Assembly: GCA_026647385.1 (NCBI GenBank)
Contig: JAPKGY010000183.1
Span: 1-6,442 of the forward strand
Origin: Phycisphaerae bacterium
Lineage (GTDB): Bacteria; Planctomycetota; Phycisphaerae; UBA1845; PWPN01
Reading direction: 5' to 3'
Length of the DNA stretch: 6,442 nucleotides
Part shown: one piece after another, positions 6,439 through 6,442 of the stretch
How the letters are laid out: the number at the start of each line of letters is the position of its first letter
How positions within the stretch are numbered: position 1 is the stretch's first letter
Translations under genes and position numbers: made by a program
The notes under the pieces: model-generated
What the model saw: only the letters and a program-made list of their open reading frames with translations
Database searches by the model: none
What the model was told of the DNA's origin: nothing

Positions 6439-6442
6439 CCTG

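Noticed and set aside
1..6442. Mobile element, CRISPR array, tRNA/rRNA or defence cassette
   Set aside because: No transposase, terminal repeats, regularly spaced direct repeats or RNA-gene signatures were seen. All large genes are housekeeping or envelope types.

Overview
This high-GC window looks like an ordinary chromosomal stretch from a planctomycete-like bacterium. That placement is an inference. It rests on the GC-rich codon use, a cytosolic CBM9-like protein of a type I associate with Planctomycetota, and a lipoprotein with HEAT repeats and a D-Y-D-x-x-x-W-x-x-W motif. No mobile element, CRISPR array, tRNA or rRNA was found.

Layout: bases 1-59 are a short leader with a possible hairpin over a Shine-Dalgarno-like GGAGG. 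Bases 60-4025 (+) encode UvrA, the DNA-damage recognition ATPase of nucleotide excision repair. The catalytic core is complete, but the protein carries about 340 extra residues at its C-terminus, and these contain two diverged copies of an unrecognised Trp-rich module. After a 109-base gap comes a 218-residue CBM9-like protein without a signal peptide (4135-4791, +). It converges, with a gap of only 24 bases, on a minus-strand pair: a HEAT-repeat lipoprotein (4816-5637) preceded by glutamate racemase murI (5630-6397), with an 8-base overlap between the two.

The murI frame has both catalytic cysteine motifs. It is closed on its N-terminal side by a stop codon about 45 bases from the window end, and it has no usable start codon, so it is frameshifted, broken or damaged by assembly at a contig edge.

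Functionally the window combines DNA repair (uvrA), peptidoglycan precursor supply (murI, D-glutamate), an envelope lipoprotein probably co-transcribed with murI, and a conserved protein of unknown role. The strongest candidate for something undescribed is the duplicated module fused to UvrA. Nothing here looks like a multigene defence or biosynthetic system.
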